Assembly (NCBI GenBank): GCA_938045085.1
Contig: CALINZ010000327.1
Coordinates: 1 to 8,159, forward strand
Source of the DNA: an uncultured Collinsella sp.
GTDB lineage: Bacteria > Actinomycetota > Coriobacteriia > Coriobacteriales > Coriobacteriaceae
Length of the DNA stretch: 8,159 bases
Direction: 5' to 3'
Numbering within the stretch: the stretch's first letter is position 1; each line of letters opens with the position of its first letter. Under the pieces are notes generated by a model. It worked only from the letters and a program-made list of their open reading frames with translations. It was not told where the DNA came from and made no database searches. Positions 1-6,099 of the stretch are shown in pieces. The position numbers and the translations under genes were made by a program.

Positions 1-1877
1 CCCTTCTGCGCGATCAACGTCTCATGATCCCCGCGCTCAATGATATGCCCGTGATCCAAAACCATGATCGCCTTACTGTTGCGTACCGTAGAAAGTCTGT
101 GGGCGATGACAAAGACGGTACGTCCCATCATCAGGTTATCCATGCCCTCCTGAACCAGCGCCTCCGTTCTCGTATCGATCGAACTCGTCGCCTCGTCAAG
201 GATCATCACAGGAGGATCAGCGACAGCTGCTCTCGCGATGGAAATGAGCTGTCTCTGCCCCTGCGAAAGGCTGGCGCCGTTGCCGGTCAGCATCGTATTA
301 TAACCTTCCGGAAGTCTCTGGATAAAATCATCCGCATTCGCAAGCCTTGCAGCCGCCATACATTCTTCATCGGTGGCATCCAGCCGTCCATAACGGATAT
401 TCTCCATAACCGTACCCGTAAAGAGATTCACATCCTGAAGAACAACGCCGAGAGACCGCCTGAGATCCGGTTTCCGGATCTTTGTGATATTGATCCCATC
501 GTACCGGATCTTGCCGTCCGGAATATCATAAAACCGGTTGATCAGGTTCGTGATGGTCGTCTTACCGGCACCGGTGGCGCCGACAAACGCGACCTTCTGG
601 CCCGGCTTGGCAAACACGGACACGCCGTGCAACACCTCGTGGTCGGGCGTGTAGCCAAAGTCGACGTTGTCCATGACCAGGTCGCCGCGCAGCGGCACGT
701 ACTCGATCTCGCCGGTTGCGCGGTGCGGATGTTTCCACGCCCACATGCCGGTGTGGTGGTCGGCCTCCTCGAGCTGCCAGGTGTCGGGGTTCACCTGAGC
801 GTTGACGAGCGTCACATAGCCTTCGTCGGCTTCGGGCTTCTCGTCGATGAGCTCAAAGATGCGGTCGGCGCCGGCGAGGCCCATGACCACGGCGTTGATC
901 TGCTGCGAGATCTGGCCGATCTGTCCGCAGAACTGCTTGGTCATGTTGAGGAACGGCACCACGACGGCGATGGACAGCGCCATGCCCGAGATGCTCAGGT
1001 TGGGCACGCCCAGCGCCAGGAAAATGCTGCCTGCCAGTGCGACCAGCACGTAGAGCAGGTTGCCCAGGTTCATAAGGATGGGCATGAGGATGTTGGCGTA
1101 CATGTTGGCCTTTTGCGAGACCTCGAAGAGCTTTTCGTTGCGCTCGTCAAAATCGGCCTCGGCGGCAGACTCGTGGCAGAATGCCTTGACGACCTTCTGG
1201 CCGTTCATGACTTCCTCGATATGGCCCTCGACAACGCCGAGCTCGGTCTGCTGCGCAATAAAGAAGCGCGCGGAGTTGGAGCCGAGCAGCTTGGTCATAA
1301 AGGTCATAAAGGCGACGCCCGCCACAATGACCAGGCACATCCACACGCTGTAGTACAGCATGATAAAGAACACCGTGACGATGACGATGGTCGTCATGAG
1401 CAGGTTGGGCAGCGACTGGCTGATCATCTGGCGCAGCGTGTCGATGTCGTTGGTGTAGTGGCTCATGATGTCGCCGCGCTGGTGCGTATCGAAGTAGCGG
1501 ATCGGCAGGTCCTGCATGCGGTTGAACATCTTCTCGCGCAGCTTCTCGAGCGATCCCTGCGTGACGATGGCCATGGCGCGGTTCCAAAAGAGCGAGGACA
1601 GGATGCCGACGCCGTAGATGCAGGCGAGGGTGGTCACGAGCTGTGCGATCTTGGGCTGTGCGGCTTCCCAATCGCCCGACTGCCACGATTCGCTAATAAT
1701 CTGCAGGGCGCTCTGAAGGAAGGTCGCGCCGATGGAGTTGATGATGGCGCAGAGCACCACGCCGACGACGACGAGGGGCAAAAGCACGGGGTAGAAGCCA
1801 AAGAGCGTCTTGATGAGGCGCGACATGGTGCCGCCCTTGCGGTTGAGCGCGCGCTCGGCGGTCGTTGCCTTACTCAT
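1..1877 (-). CDS. ABC exporter half-transporter, catalytically canonical subunit (3' end off window)
   Basis: This is an inner-membrane ABC exporter subunit with an N-terminal six-helix membrane domain (hydrophobic stretches near residues 27-50, 80-105, 158-195 and 262-312) followed by a nucleotide-binding domain. The 625 visible residues are close to the usual full length, so only a short tail is missing. Walker A is GATGAGKTT (433-441), the signature is LSQGQ (537-541), Walker B is MILDE with catalytic Glu562, and the H-loop His is 593. All are intact. An insert around residues 370-400, with a WAWKHPH stretch, joins the two domains. The ATG overlaps the stop of the preceding subunit by 8 bases and has a strong AAGGAGG site (1892-1886) 8 bases upstream. 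It probably pairs with that subunit as a heterodimeric multidrug-type exporter; the substrate cannot be read from the sequence. Oddity: from about position 550 down to 1, Arg codons change from CGC to AGA/AGG/CGG and GC falls to 53 percent by hand count. Confidence 0.93.
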   Translation of the reverse strand, partial: MSKATTAERALNRKGGTMSRLIKTLFGFYPVLLPLVVVGVVLCAIINSIGATFLQSALQIISESWQSGDWEAAQPKIAQLVTTLACIYGVGILSSLFWNRAMAIVTQGSLEKLREKMFNRMQDLPIRYFDTHQRGDIMSHYTNDIDTLRQMISQSLPNLLMTTIVIVTVFFIMLYYSVWMCLVIVAGVAFMTFMTKLLGSNSARFFIAQQTELGVVEGHIEEVMNGQKVVKAFCHESAAEADFDERNEKLFEVSQKANMYANILMPILMNLGNLLYVLVALAGSIFLALGVPNLSISGMALSIAVVVPFLNMTKQFCGQIGQISQQINAVVMGLAGADRIFELIDEKPEADEGYVTLVNAQVNPDTWQLEEADHHTGMWAWKHPHRATGEIEYVPLRGDLVMDNVDFGYTPDHEVLHGVSVFAKPGQKVAFVGATGAGKTTITNLINRFYDIPDGKIRYDGINITKIRKPDLRRSLGVVLQDVNLFTGTVMENIRYGRLDATDEECMAAARLANADDFIQRLPEGYNTMLTGNGASLSQGQRQLISIARAAVADPPVMILDEATSSIDTRTEALVQEGMDNLMMGRTVFVIAHRLSTVRNSKAIMVLDHGHIIERGDHETLIAQK

Positions 1878-3684
1878 GTGCCTCGCCTCCTTCCTGGGTC
1901 TGAGCTTGTGTTGCGGATGCCTCGGTGTCGGCCTCGACGGCCTCTTCGCCCTCGGCAGACATCTTGTTCTGCGAGGTAAAGGTCTCGCGGTAGATCTCGC
2001 TCGTCTTAAGCAGCTCATCGTGGTTGCCGATCTGCGCGATGCGGCCGCCCTCCATGACGATGATGCGATCGGCGTCCTGCACGGAGCTGATGCGCTGGGC
2101 GATGATGAGCTTGGTCGTGTTGGGCAGATAGCTTGCCAGCCCTGCGCGAATCTTGGCGTCGGTCTTGGTGTCGACGGCGCTGGTGGAGTCGTCCAGGATC
2201 AAGATCTTGGGGCGACGCAGCAGGGCACGCGCAATGCACAGGCGCTGCTTCTGGCCGCCGGAAACATTGGAGCCGCCCTGCTCGATCCAGGTGTCGTAGC
2301 CCTTGGGGAAGCCGTCGACAAACTCATCGGCGCAGGCCAGATGTGCCGCCTCGCGGACTTCCTCGTCGGTGGCGTTCGGGTCGCCCCAGCGCAGATTCTC
2401 GGCGATGGTGCCGCTAAACAGCACGTTTTTCTGCAGCACCATGGCCACCTGGTGGCGCAGGGCGTCCAAGTCGTAGTCGCGCACGTCCATGCCGCCCACG
2501 CGCACGGTGCCCTCGGTGGCGTCGTACAGGCGGGCGATGAGGTTAACGAGCGTGGACTTGGCCGAGCCGGTACCGCCGATGATGCCGATGGTTTCGCCGC
2601 TCTTAATGTGCAGGTCGATATCGTCGAGCGCCTGGCGCTTTGCATGCGCGGAATACTTAAAGCTCACGTGGTCAAAGTCGATGGAACCGTCGGTAACCTC
2701 GAGCACGGGCTCGGCGGGATCGGCGATCGTGGGCTCGGCGGCCAGCACCTCGGTAATGCGGTGCGCCGATTCGTCGGCCATGGTCACCATGACAAAGATC
2801 ATCGACAGCTGCATCAGGCTCATGAGGATCGCGAAGCCATAGGTAAAGATCGAGGAGAGCTGGCCCACGTCGAACAGCGTGCCCTGGCTCGTGATGATGA
2901 GCTTGGATCCCAGGTAGATGATGACGACAAATGCGCCGTTGACGCAGATGTTCATCATGGGGTTGTTAAAGGCGAGCAGCTTCTCGGCGCGGGTGAAGTC
3001 CATCTGGACGTCGCGCGCGGCGGTGGCGAACTTCTCCTTCTCAAAGTCTTCGCGCACATAGCTCTTGACCACGCGCATGCCGGTGACGTTTTCCTCGACG
3101 GACTCGTTAAGGGCGTCGTACTTGTGGAACACGCGCGAGAAGATGGGGCGCACCTTAAAGATGATAAAGAACAGTCCAAAGCCCAGCAGCGGAATGATGA
3201 CCAGGTAGACCATGGCGACGCTGCCGCCCATGATAAATGCCATGGTAAAGGCGAAGATCAATACCAGCGGCGCGCGCACGGCGATGCGGATGATCATCAT
3301 AAAGGCCTGCTGCACGTTGTTGATGTCGGTGGTCAGGCGCGTGACGAGCGAGGAGCTCGAGAACTCATCGATGTTGGCAAAGCTGAACGTCTGGATCTTG
3401 TAGAACAAGTCGTGACGCAGGTTCTTGGCGAAGCCGCAGCTCGCATGGCTGCAGGTGATGCCGGCGGCGGCGCCAAAGGCAAGCGACGTCAGCGCGATGA
3501 GCACCAAAAAGCCTGCGGTGGGAAGCATCTCGGCTACGGTGGCGCCGTCTTTGATGGCGTCGATCAGGTTGGCGGTGATAAATGGAATCAGCATCTCGCA
3601 GAGCACCTCGCCAAGCACGAGCAACGGCGTGGCAACGGTGACTTTCATATAGTCGCGGATGCTGCCCATGAGGGTTTTAATCAT
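1870..3684 (-). CDS. ABC exporter half-transporter, degenerate-site subunit
   Basis: This 604-residue membrane ABC exporter subunit has a transmembrane domain over about residues 1-310 and a nucleotide-binding domain over about 335-570. Walker A is GGTGSAKST (370-378), with Ala before the Lys. The signature is VSGGQ (474-478). Walker B reads ILILDD (Asp498-Asp499), so the catalytic Glu is replaced by Asp. The H-loop position is Gln530 (IIAQR) instead of His. These changes are known from the degenerate-site partner in heterodimeric exporters of the TM287/288, BmrCD and LmrCD type. The intact signature here would complete the active site of the downstream partner. The last 30 residues or so are an acidic Glu/Ala/Gln-rich tail. 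Start choice: GGGAGG (3696-3691) lies 6 bases before the ATG, which overlaps the marR stop by 8 bases. It is the middle gene of the marR-ABC-ABC operon. The family call is firm; the transported substrate is unknown. Confidence 0.95.
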   Translation of the reverse strand: MIKTLMGSIRDYMKVTVATPLLVLGEVLCEMLIPFITANLIDAIKDGATVAEMLPTAGFLVLIALTSLAFGAAAGITCSHASCGFAKNLRHDLFYKIQTFSFANIDEFSSSSLVTRLTTDINNVQQAFMMIIRIAVRAPLVLIFAFTMAFIMGGSVAMVYLVIIPLLGFGLFFIIFKVRPIFSRVFHKYDALNESVEENVTGMRVVKSYVREDFEKEKFATAARDVQMDFTRAEKLLAFNNPMMNICVNGAFVVIIYLGSKLIITSQGTLFDVGQLSSIFTYGFAILMSLMQLSMIFVMVTMADESAHRITEVLAAEPTIADPAEPVLEVTDGSIDFDHVSFKYSAHAKRQALDDIDLHIKSGETIGIIGGTGSAKSTLVNLIARLYDATEGTVRVGGMDVRDYDLDALRHQVAMVLQKNVLFSGTIAENLRWGDPNATDEEVREAAHLACADEFVDGFPKGYDTWIEQGGSNVSGGQKQRLCIARALLRRPKILILDDSTSAVDTKTDAKIRAGLASYLPNTTKLIIAQRISSVQDADRIIVMEGGRIAQIGNHDELLKTSEIYRETFTSQNKMSAEGEEAVEADTEASATQAQTQEGGEAHE

Positions 3685-4183
3685 CCAGTTCCTCCCAGGT
3701 TACACGGATTTTCTCGAGCATTTCGGCGAGGTCCTCGCGCTCGTCGTGGGTGAGCGCGCTAAAGGCCTGTTCTCTAAAGCGGATGCGGGCCGCCTGGTCG
3801 ATGCGGGCGTTTTCCCGGCCGGTTTCGGTCAGGCGAATGGTGAGCTGCCGTCGATCCTTGGGGTTACGGCTGCGCTCGATGAGACCGTTGACCTCGAGCT
3901 TGGACAGGATCTCGGAAAGCGACCCCGGCTTGAGGTCAAAGTGCATGCCGAGTTCCTGCTGCGACATCTCGCCGCCGGGCTGCTTGGCCAGCAGGCAGAT
4001 GATGGGCGCCTTGCCGGACACGCCTCCGCCATGAAAATGCATGTAATGGCCGCAAAAACCCAGGCCGCTCAGGATGCGCTTGGCGAGTTTGTCTTCGGCA
4101 CTGACCGCTTCGGGTACATCCGCCGGCTGTGACGGGTCGCCGCCGGGCTCGTGCGAACAAAGGTTAAGAGGTTCATCGCACAT
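3677..4183 (-). CDS. MarR-family transcriptional regulator
   Basis: This 168-residue winged helix-turn-helix regulator is the first gene of the operon. The helix-turn-helix covers about residues 73-103, with a likely recognition helix at 85-97 (KPGSLSEILSKLE). The wing is at about 106-122, with the NPKDRR-type turn typical of MarR proteins. Helices at about 125-165 would dimerise. A short Cys/His cluster (Cys44, His46, His49, His51) precedes the domain; whether it senses anything is unknown. The start is fixed by an in-frame TAA at 4189-4187 just upstream. AAAGGAG (4202-4196) is 12 bases from the ATG, a slightly long spacing. MarR proteins usually repress their own operon and release DNA on binding a ligand or on oxidation. 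Its position ahead of two exporter genes, and the inverted repeat at its promoter, suggest it controls drug or metabolite export. That role is inferred. Confidence 0.93.
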   Translation of the reverse strand: MCDEPLNLCSHEPGGDPSQPADVPEAVSAEDKLAKRILSGLGFCGHYMHFHGGGVSGKAPIICLLAKQPGGEMSQQELGMHFDLKPGSLSEILSKLEVNGLIERSRNPKDRRQLTIRLTETGRENARIDQAARIRFREQAFSALTHDEREDLAEMLEKIRVTWEELDD

Positions 4184-4204
4184 GAATTAGTGTTGCTCCT
4201 TTCT

Positions 4205-4240
4205 TTAGTTAGGTAGTGGAATTGTTTTGTGCCTAACCAA
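4205..4240. promoter_or_regulatory. Inverted repeat, probable MarR operator
   Basis: TTAGTTAGGTA (4205-4215) and TGCCTAACCAA (4230-4240) form an inverted repeat with 9 of 11 positions matching, centred near 4222/4223. One arm covers the end of the -10 element and the expected transcription start; the other lies about 20-28 bases downstream. This placement suits repression of marR and the exporter genes by the MarR protein. The 14-base gap between the arms is wider than in many MarR operators, so each arm could be part of a separate site. Confidence 0.5.
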
Positions 4241-4267
4241 TCTAGGAGCATGAGAAATGAATGTCAA
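4239..4267 (-). promoter_or_regulatory. Sigma-70-type promoter of the marR-ABC operon
   Basis: Read on the minus strand, a consensus -35 TTGACA (4267-4262) is followed after exactly 17 bases by TAGATT (4244-4239), which matches TATAAT at four of six positions including the first two and the last. The start of transcription would fall near 4232, leaving a leader of about 50 bases before the marR ATG. Confidence 0.7.
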
Positions 4268-4274
4268 GGTACCA

Positions 4275-4287
4275 AACTTATTAAGTT
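4275..4287. repeat. Short palindrome upstream of the marR promoter
   Basis: AACTTA-T-TAAGTT is a perfect 6-1-6 palindrome lying 8 bases upstream of the marR -35 element. It could be a binding site for a second regulator, or chance in an AT-rich stretch. It overlaps the start of the next hairpin by three bases. Confidence 0.3.
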
Positions 4288-4312
4288 ACGGCGTTTTGCC
4301 AAACGCCGTAAC
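4285..4312. repeat. Perfect 12-bp hairpin with TGCC loop
   Basis: GTTACGGCGTTT and AAACGCCGTAAC are exact reverse complements separated by TGCC. Neither side has a convincing T-run: the minus strand continues CTTAATAAGTTT, which is at best a weak terminator tail. No gene on either strand ends here, so a simple gene terminator is not an obvious explanation. Confidence 0.75.
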
Positions 4313-4328
4313 CGCTCGACGTTGCAAA

Positions 4329-4420
4329 CGTTCCTAAGCGGCAATCTGGCGTTCAATCGTCGGGCATGGCCAAAAGGCCTATGCCCTCCTCTTTCACGTC
4401 ACCTTGCTCGCTTAGGAACG
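4329..4420. repeat. Nested double hairpin, REP-like or structured RNA
   Basis: Outer arms 4329-4344 and 4404-4420 pair over 16 bases (CGTTCCTAAGCG with CGCTTAGGAACG, then GCAA with TTGC) with one bulged T at 4408. Inside, GGGCATGGCC (4362-4371) pairs with GGCC-T-ATGCCC (4376-4386) around an AAAA loop, with one bulge. Two independent long stems in 92 non-coding bases are unlikely by chance. It may be a repetitive palindromic element or a structured transcript. I see no coding potential. Confidence 0.7.
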
Positions 4421-4429
4421 CTTTCGCTG

Positions 4430-4488
4430 TCCGTCCTCAATCTGCAGCGCTGCCTCGGTTGGCATTTGAGTGATCCGTGGGGGACGGA
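4430..4488. repeat. Weaker inverted repeat between the palindromic elements
   Basis: TCCGTCC (4430-4436) and GGACGGA (4482-4488) are 7-bp inverted arms around a segment that itself holds TGCC (4451-4454) and GGCA (4461-4464). The structure is modest and could be chance. The stretch from 4421 to 4538 has no gene that I can support. Confidence 0.35.
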
Positions 4489-4538
4489 GGAAAACGAATC
4501 ATTTTGGGCTGCGGTGACACCCTTTCGAAGTTGCTTTG

Positions 4539-4696
4539 TCCAAAACTATGCCGGATTACTACGATGAATTCGAAATATCAGACCTCGGCATTGTTTTTCG
4601 TAAAATCACAAGCTGTCTACCTGCGGTTTTGCCGGAGTGCAATTCGTTGTGGTTGGAGGCTAACGGTTTATCGTAGTAATCCGGCATAGTTTTGGA
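4539..4696. mobile_element. 158-base non-coding element with perfect 27-bp terminal inverted repeats (MITE/REP-like)
   Basis: Positions 4539-4565 and 4670-4696 are exact reverse complements over 27 bases (outer ends TCCAAAACTATG and CATAGTTTTGGA, inner ends TACGAT and ATCGTA). The 104-base centre has no credible gene, though partial complementarity continues inward (GGCA near 4587-4590, TGCC near 4630-4633). This fits a miniature inverted-repeat element or a large palindromic repeat, and a transcript would fold into a long hairpin. I found no clear target-site duplication and no transposase, so mobility is inferred from shape only. I recall similar sequences from Collinsella intergenic regions but cannot confirm it here. 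Confidence 0.65.
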
Positions 4697-4820
4697 ATGG
4701 TAGTAAATAGATGGCAGCTACTGTGCCGCTACCGCCGCGATTTTGCCTCCCATTTCCGTAACCTTTCCGCAACAATGTGCCCTCCTCGGCGCCTGCGCCC
4801 GCTTGCAACGTCCCCTGCGC

Positions 4821-4874
4821 TACACTTAGTCGCACTGTGGCGCCGTCGCGTCGCACCCGACCCAAGGGGGACAC
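4821..4874 (+). promoter_or_regulatory. Possible promoter and leader of the kinase gene
   Basis: TACACT (4821-4826) could serve as a -10 element about 50 bases before the kinase start, but no good -35 is found at 16-18 bases. AAGGGGGA (4864-4871) is a strong ribosome binding site 5 bases before the ATG at 4877. The stretch 4697-4820 shows nothing else that I can support. Confidence 0.35.
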
Positions 4875-4876
4875 TC

Positions 4877-5701
4877 ATGAAGAACACTCAGCTGCTGCTG
4901 ATCAACGATATGTGCGGTTACGGCAAGGTCGCGCTTTCTGCCATGCTGCCGGTGCTGTCGCACATGGGCTATCGCATCCACAACCTGCCGACGGCCCTCG
5001 TATCCGATACGCTCAACTACCCCAAGTTCTACATCCACGACACCACGGAGTATGTCCGCCAGAGCCTCGCCATCTGGGAGGAACTCGGCTTTGAATTCGA
5101 CGCCATCTCGACCGGCTTTATCGTGACCGAAGAAGAGGCGCGCATCATCTCGGACTTTTGCCACCGCCGCGCGCAAAAGGGCACCAAAGTGTTCGTCGAC
5201 CCCATCATGGCCGACAACGGCAGGCTCTACGCTGGCGTGCCCGAGTCGACCATCGGCCTTATGCGCAGCCTGGTCGAGTGCGCCGACTACGCGGTGCCCA
5301 ACTATACCGAGGCGTGTCTGCTCACCGATACGCCTATGGCCGAGCAGATTACGGCCGACGAGGCTCGTACGCTCGTGGATGCCATGCTCGCGTTGGGCGC
5401 CAAGTCGGTGGTCATCACGAGCGCAAAGGTCGACGGGGCGAGTGCCGTTATCGGCTACGACCATGTGGCGGGAGAGTACTTTACGATTCCCTTTGAGCTG
5501 ATCCCGGTGTATTTCCCGGGCACGGGCGATACGTTCTCGTCGGTGCTCGTGGGTCGCGTTATGGCCGGCTGGAGCCTGCAACGTGCGACGACCGACGCTA
5601 TGCGTGTGGTGGCCGAGCTTATCGAGCGCAATGCCGACCAAGAGGACAAGTCGGCCGGCCTTCCCATCGAGGCCTGCCTGGATGTGATTGACCATGAGTA
5701 A
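4877..5701 (+). CDS. Pyridoxal/pyridoxamine kinase-like protein (ribokinase superfamily)
   Basis: This 274-residue cytoplasmic small-molecule kinase most resembles the PdxK/PdxY group, which phosphorylates B6 vitamers with ATP to feed pyridoxal 5'-phosphate salvage. Visible marks are an N-terminal strand and glycine turn (LLINDMCGYGKVAL, 7-20), the DPIMADNGRLY block (108-118) matching the DPVMGDNGKLY-type motif of PdxY, PNYTEA (141-146), and GTGDTF (215-220) with likely catalytic Asp218. The length fits the family. The start at 4877 is chosen because of the AAGGGGGA site just upstream; the frame stays open back to 4697, but that part is repeat-derived and lacks a ribosome site. The gene overlaps the next one by 8 bases. 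The N-terminal motif differs from classical PdxY, so another substrate such as a hydroxymethylpyrimidine-like compound is possible. Confidence 0.85.
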   Translation: MKNTQLLLINDMCGYGKVALSAMLPVLSHMGYRIHNLPTALVSDTLNYPKFYIHDTTEYVRQSLAIWEELGFEFDAISTGFIVTEEEARIISDFCHRRAQKGTKVFVDPIMADNGRLYAGVPESTIGLMRSLVECADYAVPNYTEACLLTDTPMAEQITADEARTLVDAMLALGAKSVVITSAKVDGASAVIGYDHVAGEYFTIPFELIPVYFPGTGDTFSSVLVGRVMAGWSLQRATTDAMRVVAELIERNADQEDKSAGLPIEACLDVIDHE

Positions 5702-6023
5702 CGCCGGCGAGGGCGGCGTCAAGCCTGCGGGCGAGAGCAAGCCGTTCGGTGCGCCGCGGGGCAAGCGTCCGCGTATCCGCGTGAGCTGCGTGGACCAGCT
5801 GGGTGCGTGTCGCTGCCACCATGGTCATAAGCCGGGCGATGTCTTTGACTTCGACCGAGACCGCGGCAAGATGTGCGCCATGGCCTGCCATGTGGGCTTT
5901 CCCTATATCGATATCCTGCGCTACGGCGGAACCGTGCCTGGCAACGAGCCCGGTACGGCAAAGTTCTGCTGCCCCGAGGTCGATACGCTGAACGTTTGGC
6001 TTGCCGAGGTCGTCGACGAGTAG
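5694..6023 (+). CDS. Small Cys/His-rich TIGR04076-family protein
   Basis: This 109-residue protein of unknown function matches the pattern I know for TIGR04076: a short beta strand with a Cys, C-x(3)-GHKxGD-x-F (here CHHGHKPGDVF, 41-51), an internal Cys pair (Cys61, Cys65), LRYGG (75-79), and a C-terminal CCP-x(5)-N segment (92-100). It has seven Cys (32, 39, 41, 61, 65, 92, 93) and several His, suggesting metal or redox chemistry, but that is a guess. The first 25 residues or so are Gly/Pro/Lys-rich and look disordered. The start ATG at 5694 overlaps the kinase stop (ATGAGTAA) and has only a weak ribosome site, so translation is probably coupled to the kinase. A TTG two codons earlier is a less likely start. 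Confidence 0.82.
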   Translation: MSNAGEGGVKPAGESKPFGAPRGKRPRIRVSCVDQLGACRCHHGHKPGDVFDFDRDRGKMCAMACHVGFPYIDILRYGGTVPGNEPGTAKFCCPEVDTLNVWLAEVVDE

Positions 6024-6031
6024 CTGAGCGC

Positions 6032-6064
6032 AATGTGACAAAGGGACAGTTCTTTTGTCACATT
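6032..6064. repeat. 33-bp imperfect palindrome, ATGTGACAAAGG family
   Basis: AATGTGACAAA (6032-6042) and TTTGTCACATT (6054-6064) pair perfectly. The 11 bases between them continue the symmetry around A6048 with two G-T pairs, so nearly all 33 bases are self-complementary as RNA. It lies 8 bases behind the small-protein stop. The same 12 bases ATGTGACAAAGG recur at 7581. I recall such palindromes as common intergenic repeats in Collinsella-type genomes, unverified here. Confidence 0.7.
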
Positions 6065-6087
6065 CGCGGGTGGTGTCCCTTCTTTTT
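6041..6087 (+). terminator. Possible intrinsic terminator of the kinase operon
   Basis: AAGGGACA (6041-6048) and TGTCCCTT (6074-6081) form an 8-bp perfect stem, with a 25-base loop, followed at once by CTTTTT. This would end the kinase/TIGR04076 transcript. The left arm is also part of the 33-bp palindrome, so the two folds exclude each other. The large loop makes it weaker than a standard terminator. Confidence 0.45.
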
Positions 6088-6099
6088 GCTTATAATCTC

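Noticed and set aside
24..1979. 651-codon open frame on the plus strand
   Set aside because: It lies antisense to the exporter gene, whose ABC motifs are unmistakable. The protein is rich in His, Asp and Arg with no domain, as expected for the opposite strand of a GC-rich gene.
1810..3753. 647-codon open frame on the plus strand
   Set aside because: It is antisense to the degenerate-site ABC subunit, with low-complexity His/Asp/Gly composition and no family match that I recognise.
4229..4567. 112-codon open frame on the plus strand in the intergenic gap
   Set aside because: It runs through the marR promoter, three palindromes and one arm of the 27-bp inverted repeat. Its end (QNYAGLLR) is read from the repeat arm and recurs in a minus-strand frame (4668-4874), so it is repeat sequence, not a gene.
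4697..4876. N-terminal extension of the kinase gene by 60 codons
   Set aside because: No ribosome site precedes 4697, the added residues are Arg/Pro-rich, and the AAGGGGGA site places the start at 4877, giving the usual family length.
4826..5764. 312-codon open frame on the minus strand
   Set aside because: It is antisense to the kinase gene, which has family motifs and a good ribosome site. This frame has neither.
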